Numbered from the stretch's first letter, positions 41,521-50,069 are shown. The stretch: DNA of 64,000 bases from DATCLS01 sp036563805 (GCA_036563805.1 DATCLS010000056.1:8542-72541); one strand, 5' to 3'. Notes: a model not told the origin generated them from the sequence alone. Numbers and translations are program-made.

Positions 41521-43062
41521 GTGGTCGCGAGGCGGACGTTCCTGGCCGGTGCCGCCGGCTTGGCGGGGCTGACGCTCACGGGCTGGTCGGACCCGCGCCC
41601 CGGATGGTCGCACCCGCCGCGCCGCCGGCTCCCCGACGGCCTGTTCGCGCTCGGGGTGGCATCGGGCGACCCCCGACCCGACAGCGTCATCCTCTGGACC
41701 CGCCTGGCGCCCGACCCGCTGGCCCCGGGCGGCGGCATGCCGCCCGAGCGGGTGCCGGTCCACTGGGAGGTCGCCCGCGACGAGCGGTTCCGGCGGGTGG
41801 TGCGGGCGGGCACGGTCATGGCCCTGCCCGACTGGGCCCACTCGGTGCACGTCAACGCGCCCGGCCTGCGCCCCGACACCTGGTACCACTACCGCTTCCG
41901 GGTCGGCGACGAGGTCAGCCCCGTCGGGCGGACGCGCACGACGCCGGCGCCCGGGCGGGGTGGCCACCTGCGGTTCCTGTTCGCCTCGTGCCAGGACTGG
42001 CAGGACGGCCACTGGCCGGCGTGGGCCGCGGCCCCGGGCGACGACCCCGACCTGGTCGTGCACCTGGGCGACTACATCTACGAGGGCGGCGCCGCCGCGG
42101 ACGTCGTGCGCCCCCACGACGGGCCCGAGGCCAGGACGCTGGAGCAGTACCGGAACCGCTACGCGCTCTACAAGGGCGACCCCGCGCTCCAGGCGGCCCA
42201 CGCCGCCTGCCCGTGGGTGGTGACGTGGGACGACCACGAGGTCGAGAACAACTACGTCGGCCTGGTGCCCCAGGACCCGGCCGAGGCCAACGCCTTCCCG
42301 GACCGGCGGGCCGCCGCCTACCGGGCCTGGTGGGAGCACCAGCCGGTCCGCCTACCGCCGCCGTCCGGCCCCGACCTGCGCATCCACCGCACGGTCGACT
42401 GGGGCCGGCTGGTCCGGTTCCACGTGCTCGACACCCGCCAGCACCGTGACGACCAGCCGTGCGCCGACGTCGCGCTGGTCGGCGACATCGGCCCCGACTG
42501 CCCCGACCGCACCGCCCCGGGCGCCACCGTGCTCGGCGAGCGCCAGGAGCGGTGGCTGGGGCGGGCGCTGCGCCGCTCGCACGCCCGGTGGGACGTGCTG
42601 GCCAACCAGGCGGTCATGACGGCCATGCCGCTGGCCGGGAACCTCTTCAACATGGACCAGTGGGACGGGTACGCCGCGGCCCGGAGCCGGCTGTTCGACC
42701 AACTGCGGGCGGCCGGCACCGAGAACCCGGTCGTGATCACGGGCGACATCCACGCCGCCGGGGTGGCCGACCTGGTCGACGACCCGGAGGCCGAGCCCGT
42801 CGGCACCGAGCTGGTAGGCACGTCGATCAGCTCGAGCTTCGACCCCGGCCTGGCCGACGTCGCCGAGGAGCTCATCCGCGGGCTCCCCCACGTCCGCTAC
42901 GCCAACGTGCGCCAGCGCGGCTACGTGCGCTGCGACGTGACCGGCGACGAGCTGGTGGCCCGCTACCGGTTCGCCGAGTCGGTCACGACCCCCGACGCCC
43001 CGGTCACGACCGGCACCACGTGGACGATCACCGCCGGCCGGCCGGGCGCCGAGGGGACCTGA
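41521..43062 (+). CDS. PhoD-like alkaline phosphatase/phosphodiesterase, Tat-exported
   Basis: 513 aa. Twin-arginine signal (ARRTFLAGAAGLAGLTLTG) for export of the folded enzyme. PhoD N-terminal beta domain (FALGVASGDP, VILWTRLAPDP), then the metallophosphatase domain: FASCQDWQDG, VVHLGDYIYEGG, TWDDHEVENNY, VLANQAVMTA and VITGDIHAAGVADL. Likely releases phosphate from phosphodiesters or monoesters outside the cell. First gene of the plus-strand island between infA and map. Confidence 0.94.
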   Translation: MVARRTFLAGAAGLAGLTLTGWSDPRPGWSHPPRRRLPDGLFALGVASGDPRPDSVILWTRLAPDPLAPGGGMPPERVPVHWEVARDERFRRVVRAGTVMALPDWAHSVHVNAPGLRPDTWYHYRFRVGDEVSPVGRTRTTPAPGRGGHLRFLFASCQDWQDGHWPAWAAAPGDDPDLVVHLGDYIYEGGAAADVVRPHDGPEARTLEQYRNRYALYKGDPALQAAHAACPWVVTWDDHEVENNYVGLVPQDPAEANAFPDRRAAAYRAWWEHQPVRLPPPSGPDLRIHRTVDWGRLVRFHVLDTRQHRDDQPCADVALVGDIGPDCPDRTAPGATVLGERQERWLGRALRRSHARWDVLANQAVMTAMPLAGNLFNMDQWDGYAAARSRLFDQLRAAGTENPVVITGDIHAAGVADLVDDPEAEPVGTELVGTSISSSFDPGLADVAEELIRGLPHVRYANVRQRGYVRCDVTGDELVARYRFAESVTTPDAPVTTGTTWTITAGRPGAEGT

Positions 43063-43140
43063 CCGCGACCCGCTCGCGGGGCGCACCGCCACCTGATCCG
43101 GACCTGCCCGCGAGCCGACAGGGGGCCGAGCGCGACCCGA

Positions 43141-43168
43141 CCGCGACCCGGCTGCGCCCAGGTCGCGG
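43141..43168. terminator. Hairpin downstream of the PhoD gene
   Basis: CCGCGACC/GGTCGCGG, 8-bp stem with a 12-nt loop, 78 nt after the stop codon. The surrounding 160 bp contain several CGCGACCCG motifs. Confidence 0.4.
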
Positions 43169-43207
43169 ACCCTGACCGCGGGTCGGCACCCACGAGCCGG
43201 GTGAAAT

Positions 43208-43222
43208 CTGACACAGTGTCAG
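43208..43222. promoter_or_regulatory. Operator CTGAC-N5-GTCAG before the first oxidoreductase
   Basis: CTGACACAGTGTCAG, a 15-bp palindrome (7-bp arms around a central A) only 3 nt before the ATG at 43226. A TGAAAT -10-like box abuts its left edge. The same AATCTGAC-N5-GTCAGGA pattern occurs at 46068-46082. Confidence 0.7.
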
Positions 43223-43225
43223 GAC

Positions 43226-44164
43226 ATGGGACCGATCCTCGAACCCGGGCGGCTCGTGTTCGGGTTGCAGCTGCCGATCCAATCGCAGAGCCGGCTCTAC
43301 AGCGAGCCGTGGGAGGCCGACGCCGGCGCCGCCGAGCTGGCCGCCATCGCCCGGGCGGCCGACGAGGCCGGCTTCCACTACATCGCCGTGTGCGACCACG
43401 TCGCCATCCCCCGCCCGCTGGACGAGCGGATGAGCACGGTGTGGTGGGACACGGTGGCGACGCTCGGCTGGCTGGCCGGCATCACCGAGCGGGTGCGGCT
43501 GCTCAGCCACGTGTACGTCCCCGCGTACCGCCACCCGCTCCAGGTGGCCAAGGCCTTCGCCACGCTCGACACGGTGTCGGGCGGGCGGCTCGTCATGGGC
43601 GTGGGCGCCGGCCACGTCGAGGGCGAGTTCGCGCTGCTGGGCGTGCCGTTCGAGCAACGGGGCGCGCTGCTCGACGAGGCCATCGACGCGCTGCGGGTCG
43701 CGTTCGCCGAGGAGTACCCGACGATCGACGGCCCCACGTGGCGGGCGTCCGGCGCCGGCCAGCGGCCCCGGCCCGTCCAGCCCGGCGGCCCGCCGATCTG
43801 GGTGGGCGGCTCGTCGCCCGCCGCCATGCGCCGCGCCGCCACCCGGGGCGACGGCTGGCTGCCCCAGGGCCCCATCGACCGGGCCACCGTCGACCGCGTC
43901 CGCCAGCTCCGGGCGGAGGCCGGCCGGCCCGAGGCGTTCGACCTCGGCGCGCTCGTCGGCTCCGTGTACGTGGGCGAGCCGGGGTGGGACCTCGAGGGCT
44001 CGGCGCTCACCGGCCCGCCCGAGAAGGTGGCCGAGGGCCTGGCCTGGCTGCGCGACCTGGGGGTCGGCCAGGCCCAGGTGCGGCTGCGGTCGCGCTCGGC
44101 CGACGAGCTGGTCGACCAGATCGCCGCGTTCGGCGCCGAGGTGGCGCCGCTGGTGGCCGGCTGA
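43226..44164 (+). CDS. LLM-class (luciferase-like) F420-type oxidoreductase
   Basis: 312 aa TIM-barrel. FGLQLPIQSQS at the N-terminus, GFHYIAVCDHVAIP, ITERVRLLSHVYVPAYRHP, TLDTVSGGRLVMGVGAGHVEGEF and PPIWVGGSSPAAMRRAA follow the F420-dependent LLM pattern; cofactor F420 versus FMN cannot be fixed from sequence alone. No signal peptide. Its promoter carries the CTGAC-N5-GTCAG operator, linking it to the TetR gene two genes downstream. Confidence 0.88.
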   Translation: MGPILEPGRLVFGLQLPIQSQSRLYSEPWEADAGAAELAAIARAADEAGFHYIAVCDHVAIPRPLDERMSTVWWDTVATLGWLAGITERVRLLSHVYVPAYRHPLQVAKAFATLDTVSGGRLVMGVGAGHVEGEFALLGVPFEQRGALLDEAIDALRVAFAEEYPTIDGPTWRASGAGQRPRPVQPGGPPIWVGGSSPAAMRRAATRGDGWLPQGPIDRATVDRVRQLRAEAGRPEAFDLGALVGSVYVGEPGWDLEGSALTGPPEKVAEGLAWLRDLGVGQAQVRLRSRSADELVDQIAAFGAEVAPLVAG

Positions 44165-44249
44165 CCGGCCGGCCACCCGTCAGAGCTCCGTTCTCCGGAT
44201 GAGGGAGGGGGAGGCCGGCGCGCGCCGGTACTCCGGACAAGGAGGAGAC

Positions 44250-45236
44250 ATGCCCGAGCTGTCGCTGCGCTTCGACCTACGGGACGCCGGCCTCGGCCCG
44301 CCGCTGGCCGACCTCTACCGCGAGGCGGCCGCCATGGCCCGCTACGCGGACGAGAAGCTGGGGGTGGACCGGGTCCAGGTGTCCGAGCACCACGCCTGCG
44401 ACGACGGTTACTGCCCCTCGCCGCTGGTGCTGGCGGGCGGGCTGGCGACCGTCACCGAGCGGTGCCGGGTGATGGCCGCCGCCGTCGTCCTGCCGCTGCA
44501 CGACCCGGTGCGGCTGGCCGAGGACCTGGCCGTCGCCGACCTGGTGTCCGGCGGCCGCCTCGACGTGGTGCTGGCCGCTGGCTACCGGCCGGCCGAGTTC
44601 GCCCACCTCGGCCGCGACATCAACGCCCGGGCGGCGGCCATGGAGGAGGGCGTGGCCACGTTGCGCCGGGCGTTCACCGGCGAGCCGTTCGAGCACCGCG
44701 GCCGCCCGGTGCGGGTCATGCCCCGGCCGGCACAGCGCCCGGGCCCGCCGCTGATCCTGGCCGGCTCCGGCCCCGCCGCCGCCCGCCGGGCCGCCCGGCT
44801 GGGCGACGGGTTCATGCCCGGCCTGCCCGACCCGGCGCTGATCGCCGCCTACGAGGCCGAGCGGGAGCGGCTCGGCCGGCCCCGGGGCCGGGTGGTGAAC
44901 CCGGCCGCCCCGATGGGTGTCCTCGTCACCGACGACCCCGACCGCACCTGGCGGGAGGCCGGCCCCTACCTGCTGCACGAGGCCCGCACCTACGGCCAGT
45001 GGGAGAACGAGCGGCCGGGCGCCAACCCCTACCCCCTGGTCGAGGACCCGGAGGCGCTGCGCCAGATGGGCGTGTTCGCGGTGGTGACGCCCGACGAGTG
45101 CGTGGCCCTGTGGGAGAGCCTCGACGACGAGGCCGCCCTGCTGCTCCACCCGCTGGTGGGCGGCCTCGACCCCGAGGTGGGGTGGCGAATGCTCGAGCTG
45201 TTCGCCGCCAAGGTGCTCCCCCGCCTCGGCCGCTGA
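44250..45236 (+). CDS. LLM-class (luciferase-like) flavin/F420 oxidoreductase
   Basis: 328 aa from ATG 44250, chosen for the strong AAGGAGGA 5 nt upstream; an earlier in-frame ATG at 44199 has no such site. Barrel motifs: VDRVQVSEHHACDDGYCPSP, LPLHDPVRLAEDLAVADLVSGGR and PPLILAGSGPAAARRAARLGDGF. The 5' region has two direct copies of CTCCGGAYRAGG. Transcribed with the 43226 gene or from its own promoter. Substrate unknown. Confidence 0.87.
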   Translation: MPELSLRFDLRDAGLGPPLADLYREAAAMARYADEKLGVDRVQVSEHHACDDGYCPSPLVLAGGLATVTERCRVMAAAVVLPLHDPVRLAEDLAVADLVSGGRLDVVLAAGYRPAEFAHLGRDINARAAAMEEGVATLRRAFTGEPFEHRGRPVRVMPRPAQRPGPPLILAGSGPAAARRAARLGDGFMPGLPDPALIAAYEAERERLGRPRGRVVNPAAPMGVLVTDDPDRTWREAGPYLLHEARTYGQWENERPGANPYPLVEDPEALRQMGVFAVVTPDECVALWESLDDEAALLLHPLVGGLDPEVGWRMLELFAAKVLPRLGR

Positions 45237-45333
45237 CGCCGGGCGCTGGCGCGGGCGCCCCCTCGGCGGGCGCCCGCGCCAGCGCCGGCCGATCCAGCCG
45301 TCCGGCCGATCCAGCCGTCCTGCCGATCCACCG

Positions 45334-45349
45334 CTGACAGAGGGGTCAA
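45334..45349. promoter_or_regulatory. Degenerate operator-like site upstream of the TetR gene
   Basis: CTGAC-N6-GTCAA, one base wider and with one arm mismatch relative to the CTGAC-N5-GTCAG sites before two oxidoreductase genes. Possible autoregulatory site; weak. Confidence 0.35.
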
Positions 45350-45364
45350 TACCCGGGGGCTGGT

Positions 45365-45370
45365 TAGGGT
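45365..45370 (+). promoter_or_regulatory. -10 box TAGGGT, candidate leaderless promoter of the TetR gene
   Basis: TANNNT hexamer 7 nt before the ATG at 45378; no Shine-Dalgarno. Confidence 0.45.
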
Positions 45371-45377
45371 TGAACGC

Positions 45378-46040
45378 ATGGCGACCGAGCCCCAGCGCAC
45401 CACCAGCCTCCGGGAGGAGCGGCGGCGGCAGCAGGAGCTGCTCAGCCAGAACCACCTGCTCGACGCGGCCGAGGCGGTGTTCGCCGAGAAGGGCTTCGCC
45501 AAGGCCACCGTGAAGGAGATCGCCGAGCGGTCGGAGTTCTCCGTCGGCGCGGTCTACCAGTTCTTCGAGAGCAAGGAGGCCGTCCTGCGGGGCGTCATGC
45601 GCCGCCGCAACCTCGAGGTCCTGGGCCTCATGGAGCAGGTGGTGGCCGAGAGCGACGACCCCCGCGCCCAGCTCCACGCGCTGATGGACTTCTTCATCGA
45701 CTGGTACGGCAACCACGAGAACTACTACCAGCTGTTCCAGCAGGCCATCGGCGCCGCCTGGATGAACCTCAAGGTCGGCTTCGACGACACCAACTGGGAG
45801 CAGTACGAGGACATCCTGGCCGTCATCGCCCGGGTGTTCGCAGACGGCATCGCCAAGGGCCAGTTCCGCGACCTCGACCCGGGGGCCATGGCCGCCGTGT
45901 TCTCGGGGATGATGCAGGCCTACCTGGCCCACCGGGTGGTGGGGATCGGCAGCGGCTCGCCCGGGGTGGCGCCCGTCGACGTGATGCCGACCGACGAGAT
46001 CCACGCCCTGATCGATCGGGCCTTCCTCTCCACAGAGTGA
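45378..46040 (+). CDS. TetR/AcrR-family transcriptional regulator
   Basis: 220 aa. Basic N-terminus, TetR helix-turn-helix at about residues 27-75 (AEAVFAEKGFAKATVKEIAE, FSVGAVYQFFESKEAVL), then a helical ligand-binding domain rich in Tyr/Trp/Phe (FIDWYGNHENYYQLF) that suggests a hydrophobic or aromatic effector. It lies between two oxidoreductase genes whose promoters share the operator CTGAC-N5-GTCAG; it is the prime candidate repressor for both (inference). Confidence 0.92.
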   Translation: MATEPQRTTSLREERRRQQELLSQNHLLDAAEAVFAEKGFAKATVKEIAERSEFSVGAVYQFFESKEAVLRGVMRRRNLEVLGLMEQVVAESDDPRAQLHALMDFFIDWYGNHENYYQLFQQAIGAAWMNLKVGFDDTNWEQYEDILAVIARVFADGIAKGQFRDLDPGAMAAVFSGMMQAYLAHRVVGIGSGSPGVAPVDVMPTDEIHALIDRAFLSTE

Positions 46041-46050
46041 TTCACTACTC

Positions 46051-46063
46051 TGAACGGCGTTCA
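46051..46063. promoter_or_regulatory. Palindrome TGAAC-GGC-GTTCA in the third oxidoreductase promoter
   Basis: Perfect 13-bp palindrome lying between the -35 region and the -10 box, and 4 bp from the CTGAC-N5-GTCAG site. It could bind a second regulator or a second repressor dimer. Confidence 0.5.
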
Positions 46064-46067
46064 TAAT
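46062..46067 (+). promoter_or_regulatory. -10 box CATAAT of the third oxidoreductase
   Basis: Five of six matches to TATAAT, directly abutting the operator at 46068. No good -35 (GATTCA at 17 nt). Confidence 0.5.
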
Positions 46068-46082
46068 CTGACGCCTCGTCAG
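46068..46082. promoter_or_regulatory. Operator CTGAC-N5-GTCAG before the third oxidoreductase
   Basis: CTGACGCCTCGTCAG (6-bp arms CTGACG/CGTCAG). It overlaps the predicted transcription start and the upstream edge of the Shine-Dalgarno AGGAGGGG, so binding would block initiation. Confidence 0.7.
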
Positions 46083-46095
46083 GAGGGGAAGCGAG

Positions 46096-47244
46096 ATGGA
46101 GTTCGGGATCTTCGTGCAGGGCCACGTCCCGGAGCGGCGCCGCCAGCGGGAGGGCGACCAGGCCGAGCACAACGCGCTCATGGGGGAGGCCGAGCTCGTC
46201 CGCTTGGCCGACCGGCACAACTGGAAGTACGCCTGGATCACCGAGCACCACTTCCTCACCCAGTACTCCCACCTGTCGGCCAGCGAGGCCTACCTCGGCT
46301 ACTGCGCGGCGATCACCGAGCGCATCCACCTGGGCTCCGGCATCTTCAGCTTCAACCCGGCCAAGGAGCACCCGGCCCGCATCGCCGAGAAGGTGGCCAT
46401 GCTCGACCACCTGTCGGAGGGCCGGTTCGAGTTCGGCACCGGCCGGGGCGCCGGCACCCGCGAGGTGACCGGCTTCGACATCGAGTCGACCGAAGCCACG
46501 CGCGCCATCTGGGACGAGGTCGTCCGCGAGATCCCGAAGATGCTGCGCGACGGCGAGTACGCCTACGAGGGCCGGTCGTTCCGCATCCCCCACCCGGCCC
46601 CCGGCATCCCCACCCGCGACATCCTGCCCAAGCCGTGGAAGAAGCCCCACCCGCCGATGTGGGTGGCGGCCGGCAACCCGCCGACGTTCGAGAAGGCCGG
46701 CCGGCTCGGCCTCGGCGTGCTCGCCTTCACCACCCGGTCGATCGGCGAGATGGCGCCGCTCATCGCCACCTACAAGCACGCGGTCCGCGAGGCCGAGCCG
46801 GTGGGCGCCTACGTCAACGACAACGTGATGATCACGAGCGGGCTCGTGTGCATGGAGGACGGCAAGAAGGCCCGGCAGGTCGCCTGCGACATGGGCCTCA
46901 GCTACCTGCAGAGCCTGGTCTTCTACTACCACGACACGATCCCGATGCCCGAGGGCGGCGTGAAGTGGCCCGACCACTTCCCCGAGCCCACGCCCGACGA
47001 CATCGAGTGGCGCATCGAGAACGGCTACCTCCTGTGCGGCGACCCCGACGAGGTCGCCGCCCAGGTGAAGCGGGCCGTCGACGCCGGCATCGACCAGCTC
47101 GTGTTCGGCATGCCGGTCGACATGCCGATGGAGGCGGCGCAGGAGTCCATCCGCCTCTTCGGCGACCACGTGATCCCCAAGTACGACACCGACCCGGTCC
47201 ACTCGACCGACCGGTACCGCGACGCCGCGCCTAAGGAATGGTGA
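46096..47244 (+). CDS. LLM-class flavin-dependent oxidoreductase (luciferase alpha-like)
   Basis: 382 aa. MEFGIFVQGHVPE start, NWKYAWITEHHFLTQYSHLSA, ITERIHLGSGIFSFNP, AEKVAMLDHLSEGRFEFGTGRGAG, and KPHPPMWVAAGNPPTFEKAG. Closest in pattern to FMN-dependent bacterial-luciferase-like monooxygenases. Good Shine-Dalgarno (GGAGGGGAAG). Its 3' end overlaps the 3' end of the convergent map gene by 14 nt. Confidence 0.9.
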   Translation: MEFGIFVQGHVPERRRQREGDQAEHNALMGEAELVRLADRHNWKYAWITEHHFLTQYSHLSASEAYLGYCAAITERIHLGSGIFSFNPAKEHPARIAEKVAMLDHLSEGRFEFGTGRGAGTREVTGFDIESTEATRAIWDEVVREIPKMLRDGEYAYEGRSFRIPHPAPGIPTRDILPKPWKKPHPPMWVAAGNPPTFEKAGRLGLGVLAFTTRSIGEMAPLIATYKHAVREAEPVGAYVNDNVMITSGLVCMEDGKKARQVACDMGLSYLQSLVFYYHDTIPMPEGGVKWPDHFPEPTPDDIEWRIENGYLLCGDPDEVAAQVKRAVDAGIDQLVFGMPVDMPMEAAQESIRLFGDHVIPKYDTDPVHSTDRYRDAAPKEW

Positions 47245-47998
47245 GGATCTCCGGACCGTCGTCGGTGATGGCGACGGTGTGCTCCCAGTGAGCCGATAGC
47301 GAGCCGTCCACGGTCACGACCGTCCAGCCGTCGGCGAGGACGGTCGTGTCCGCGCGCCCGGCGCACGTCATCGGCTCGACCGCCAGCACGTCGCCGACCT
47401 TCAGCTTCTGGCCCTTGCCGGGGCGCCCGTAGTTGGGCACGTCGGGCGCCTCGTGCATGGCCGTGCCGATGCCGTGGCCCACGTACTCGCGCACGACCTC
47501 GAAGCCGGCCCGCTCGACCGTGAGCTGGATGGCGTGGCCGAGGTCGCCCATGCGGTTGCCCGGCACCATCTGGGCGATGCCAGCCTCCAGCGCCCGCCGC
47601 GTCACCTCGATGAGCGAGGCGGCCTCGGCGGAGATCTCGCCCACCCCGGCCGTGAACGCGGCGTCGCCGTGGTAGCCGTCGACGACCGCCCCGCAGTCGA
47701 TGGAGATGATGTCGCCCTCCTCCAAGGGCGTGTCGTCGGGGATGCCGTGCACGATCACGTCGTTGGGGCTGGCGCAGATGACGGCGGGGAAGCCGTGGTA
47801 GCCGAGGAAGTTCGACTTGGCTCCCCGCTGGTCGAGCACGAGGCGGCCGATGGCGTCGAGCTGCCGGGGCGTCACCCCGGGCCGGATGGCGGCCCGGATG
47901 CGCTCGTGCATCTCGGCGACGACCCGGCCGGCTCGTCGCATGATCCTGATCTCGTCGTCGGTCCTGCGGCGCATGCGACCAGAGAAGGCCCGGCCCAC
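47231..47998 (-). CDS. map: Methionine aminopeptidase, type I
   Basis: Removes the initiator Met. 255 aa. Metal ligands in SIDCGAVVDGYHGDAAF (two Asp), GHGIGTAMHE (His), VEPM (Glu) and WEHTV (Glu); substrate His in LGYHGFP. Start GTG 47998 is preferred over the ATG at 47974 because TACAGT lies exactly 8 nt upstream, the spacing seen at other leaderless starts here. In most actinobacteria map is followed by infA; here a 6-kb plus-strand island separates them. Confidence 0.96.
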   Translation of the reverse strand: MGRAFSGRMRRRTDDEIRIMRRAGRVVAEMHERIRAAIRPGVTPRQLDAIGRLVLDQRGAKSNFLGYHGFPAVICASPNDVIVHGIPDDTPLEEGDIISIDCGAVVDGYHGDAAFTAGVGEISAEAASLIEVTRRALEAGIAQMVPGNRMGDLGHAIQLTVERAGFEVVREYVGHGIGTAMHEAPDVPNYGRPGKGQKLKVGDVLAVEPMTCAGRADTTVLADGWTVVTVDGSLSAHWEHTVAITDDGPEILTIP

Positions 47999-48006
47999 GA
48001 ATCGTG

Positions 48007-48012
48007 ACTGTA
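48007..48012 (-). promoter_or_regulatory. -10 box TACAGT, candidate leaderless promoter of map
   Basis: TANNNT hexamer 8 nt before the GTG at 47998; no Shine-Dalgarno. Decides the map start. Confidence 0.45.
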
Positions 48013-48053
48013 GGGCGCGGGCTTTCTCCGTGCCTACAGCTCCGTCGGGTCCG

Positions 48054-48716
48054 TCAGTTCTGCCGGTAGGACTCGACGACGGCGATGAGGCGCTTGCTGA
48101 CCTCGTCGGGCGGGCCGAGGCCGTCGACCACCTCGAGCATCTGGCGCTCGCGGTACCAGGCGATGAGCGGCGCTGTCTTGCGCTCGTACTCGGCCAGCCG
48201 GTTCTCGATGGCCTCGGGCGTGTCGTCCTCGCGCTGCACGACGTCGCCCCCGCAGTTGTCGCAGACGACGCCGTAACGGGGCGGCGAGTCGACCGAGTAG
48301 TTGGCGCCGCAGTCGCTGCACACCCGCCGCCGCGACAGGCGCTCGAGCACCTTCTCCTTGGGCACGTCGAGGTCGATGACGACGTCCAGCGGCCGGTCGG
48401 CGGTGATCTCGGCCAGGGCCTCGGCCTGCTCGACCGTCCGGGGGAAGCCGTCGAGGATGTAGCCCCGCTGGGTGGTGTCGCCCTGGTTCAGGCGCTCCTC
48501 GACGATCCCGATCATGATGTCGTCGGGCACGAGCTCGCCGGCGGCCATGATCTCGGCGGCCTTGAGGCCGAGCTCGCTCTGCTCCTTCACCGCGGCCCGC
48601 AGCATGTCGCCCGTCGAGATGTGCGGCACGACGTAGTGCCGCGACAGCCGGGTGCACTGGGTCCCCTTACCGGCCCCCTGCCGCCCGAGCAGGACGAGCC
48701 GGACACCTTGGGTCAC
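48054..48716 (-). CDS. adk: Adenylate kinase (zinc-LID type)
   Basis: Interconverts ATP+AMP and 2 ADP. 220 aa from GTG 48716, overlapping the secY stop (GTGA). P-loop GRQGAGKGT at residues 11-19, STGDMLR, LDGFPRT, and a full zinc-binding LID with Cys133, Cys136, Cys152 and Cys155. Standard secY-adk-map order. Confidence 0.97.
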   Translation of the reverse strand: MTQGVRLVLLGRQGAGKGTQCTRLSRHYVVPHISTGDMLRAAVKEQSELGLKAAEIMAAGELVPDDIMIGIVEERLNQGDTTQRGYILDGFPRTVEQAEALAEITADRPLDVVIDLDVPKEKVLERLSRRRVCSDCGANYSVDSPPRYGVVCDNCGGDVVQREDDTPEAIENRLAEYERKTAPLIAWYRERQMLEVVDGLGPPDEVSKRLIAVVESYRQN

Positions 48717-50038
48717 TGCAGGAACCCTTCGTAGTTGCGCATCATCAGCTGGCTGTCGATCTGCTTCATCGTCTCGAGCGCCACGCCCACGGCGATGAGG
48801 ATCGACGTGCCGCCGAAGGCGAACGCTCGCACGTCGGCGAACGCCAGCAGCAGCGACGGCAGCAGTGCGATGGCGGCGATGAACAGTGCGCCCGGCAGCG
48901 TGATGCGGGCCAGCAGCTTGGCCAGGTACCGCTCGGTCTGCGGGCCGGGCCGGATGCCGGGGATGAACCCGCCCTGCTTCCGGATCGTGTCGGCCTGCTT
49001 GTGCGGGTCGAACGCGATCGCCGTGTAGAAGTAGGCGAAGCCGACGATCAGCAGGCCGTACAGCACGATGTAGAAGATCGAGTCGGGCTGCATCAGGTTG
49101 TTGTCCACCCACTCCTGGGCCTTGACGCCCCAGCTGCCCTCGCCGGACGGCAGCACCTGCGTGACCAGCAGCGGCAGGTACAGCACCGAGCTGGCGAAGA
49201 TGATGGGCACGACGCCCGACTGGTTGACCTTCAGCGGGATGTACGTGCTCTGACCGCCGTACATCCGCCTGCCGACCACCCGTTTCGCGAACTGGACGGG
49301 TATGCGGCGCTGGCCGTTCTCGACGATCACGATGGCGACCAGCACCAGGATGAACAGGCCGATCAGCGGGAGCAGCAGCCCCCAGCCCTTCTCGGCCTTG
49401 ATCTGCCCGAACTGGGCCGGGATGCCCGACACGACGCTGGCGAAGATCAGCAGCGACATGCCGTTGCCGATGCCCCGCTGCGAGATCAGCTCACCCATCC
49501 ACATGAGCATGGCGGTGCCCGCCGTCAGGACCAGCACGACCAGCATGACCCGGGGTGGCGTGAACTCGGGCAGGACGTCGACGTTCGTCGGGAGCTGCGG
49601 GCCACCGATGAGCCCGCCGCCCCCGTTGTGGAACAGGAACGACAGCGCCGTCGACTGGAGTACGGCGATGGCGATGGTCAGGTACCGGGTCCACTGGGTC
49701 ATCTTCCGCTGACCCACGGCGCCCTGCTGCTGCCACTCCTCGAGCTTCGGGATCACCACGGTGAGGATCTGCATGATGATCGAGCTCGTGATGTAGGGCA
49801 TGATCCCGAGCGCGAAGATGGCGAAGTTGGTGAGGGCACCCCCCGAGAACAGGGTGAGGAAGCCCAGCACCCCGCCCGTCTCTTCCGACTGGCGCCGCAG
49901 CTGCTCGATCTGGTCGAGGTCGATGCCGGGCGCGGGAACGAAGGAGCCGAGCCGGTAGAGGGTGATCATCGCCAGCGTGAACAGGATCTTGTTCCGCAGG
50001 TCGGTGACCCTGAACATGTTCCAGAGGCTCGACAGCAC
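48713..50038 (-). CDS. secY: Protein translocase subunit SecY
   Basis: 441 aa, ten predicted TM helices; pore protein of the Sec translocon. LRNKILFTLAMITLYRLGSFVP at the N-terminus, GIMPYITSSIIMQIL plug region, and the RPGPQTERYL loop. GTG start with AAGGGGAG 9 nt upstream. The 110-nt gap from rplO holds a hairpin and possibly a promoter. Confidence 0.98.
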   Translation of the reverse strand: MLSSLWNMFRVTDLRNKILFTLAMITLYRLGSFVPAPGIDLDQIEQLRRQSEETGGVLGFLTLFSGGALTNFAIFALGIMPYITSSIIMQILTVVIPKLEEWQQQGAVGQRKMTQWTRYLTIAIAVLQSTALSFLFHNGGGGLIGGPQLPTNVDVLPEFTPPRVMLVVLVLTAGTAMLMWMGELISQRGIGNGMSLLIFASVVSGIPAQFGQIKAEKGWGLLLPLIGLFILVLVAIVIVENGQRRIPVQFAKRVVGRRMYGGQSTYIPLKVNQSGVVPIIFASSVLYLPLLVTQVLPSGEGSWGVKAQEWVDNNLMQPDSIFYIVLYGLLIVGFAYFYTAIAFDPHKQADTIRKQGGFIPGIRPGPQTERYLAKLLARITLPGALFIAAIALLPSLLLAFADVRAFAFGGTSILIAVGVALETMKQIDSQLMMRNYEGFLQ

Positions 50039-50069
50039 GCTTGGTTCTCCCCTTCAACCGCCGCACCCG

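Noticed and set aside
44161..44183. CTGAC-N13-GTCAG at the stop of the first oxidoreductase
   Set aside because: Spacing differs strongly from the N5 operators and the left arm coincides with the stop codon; likely chance.
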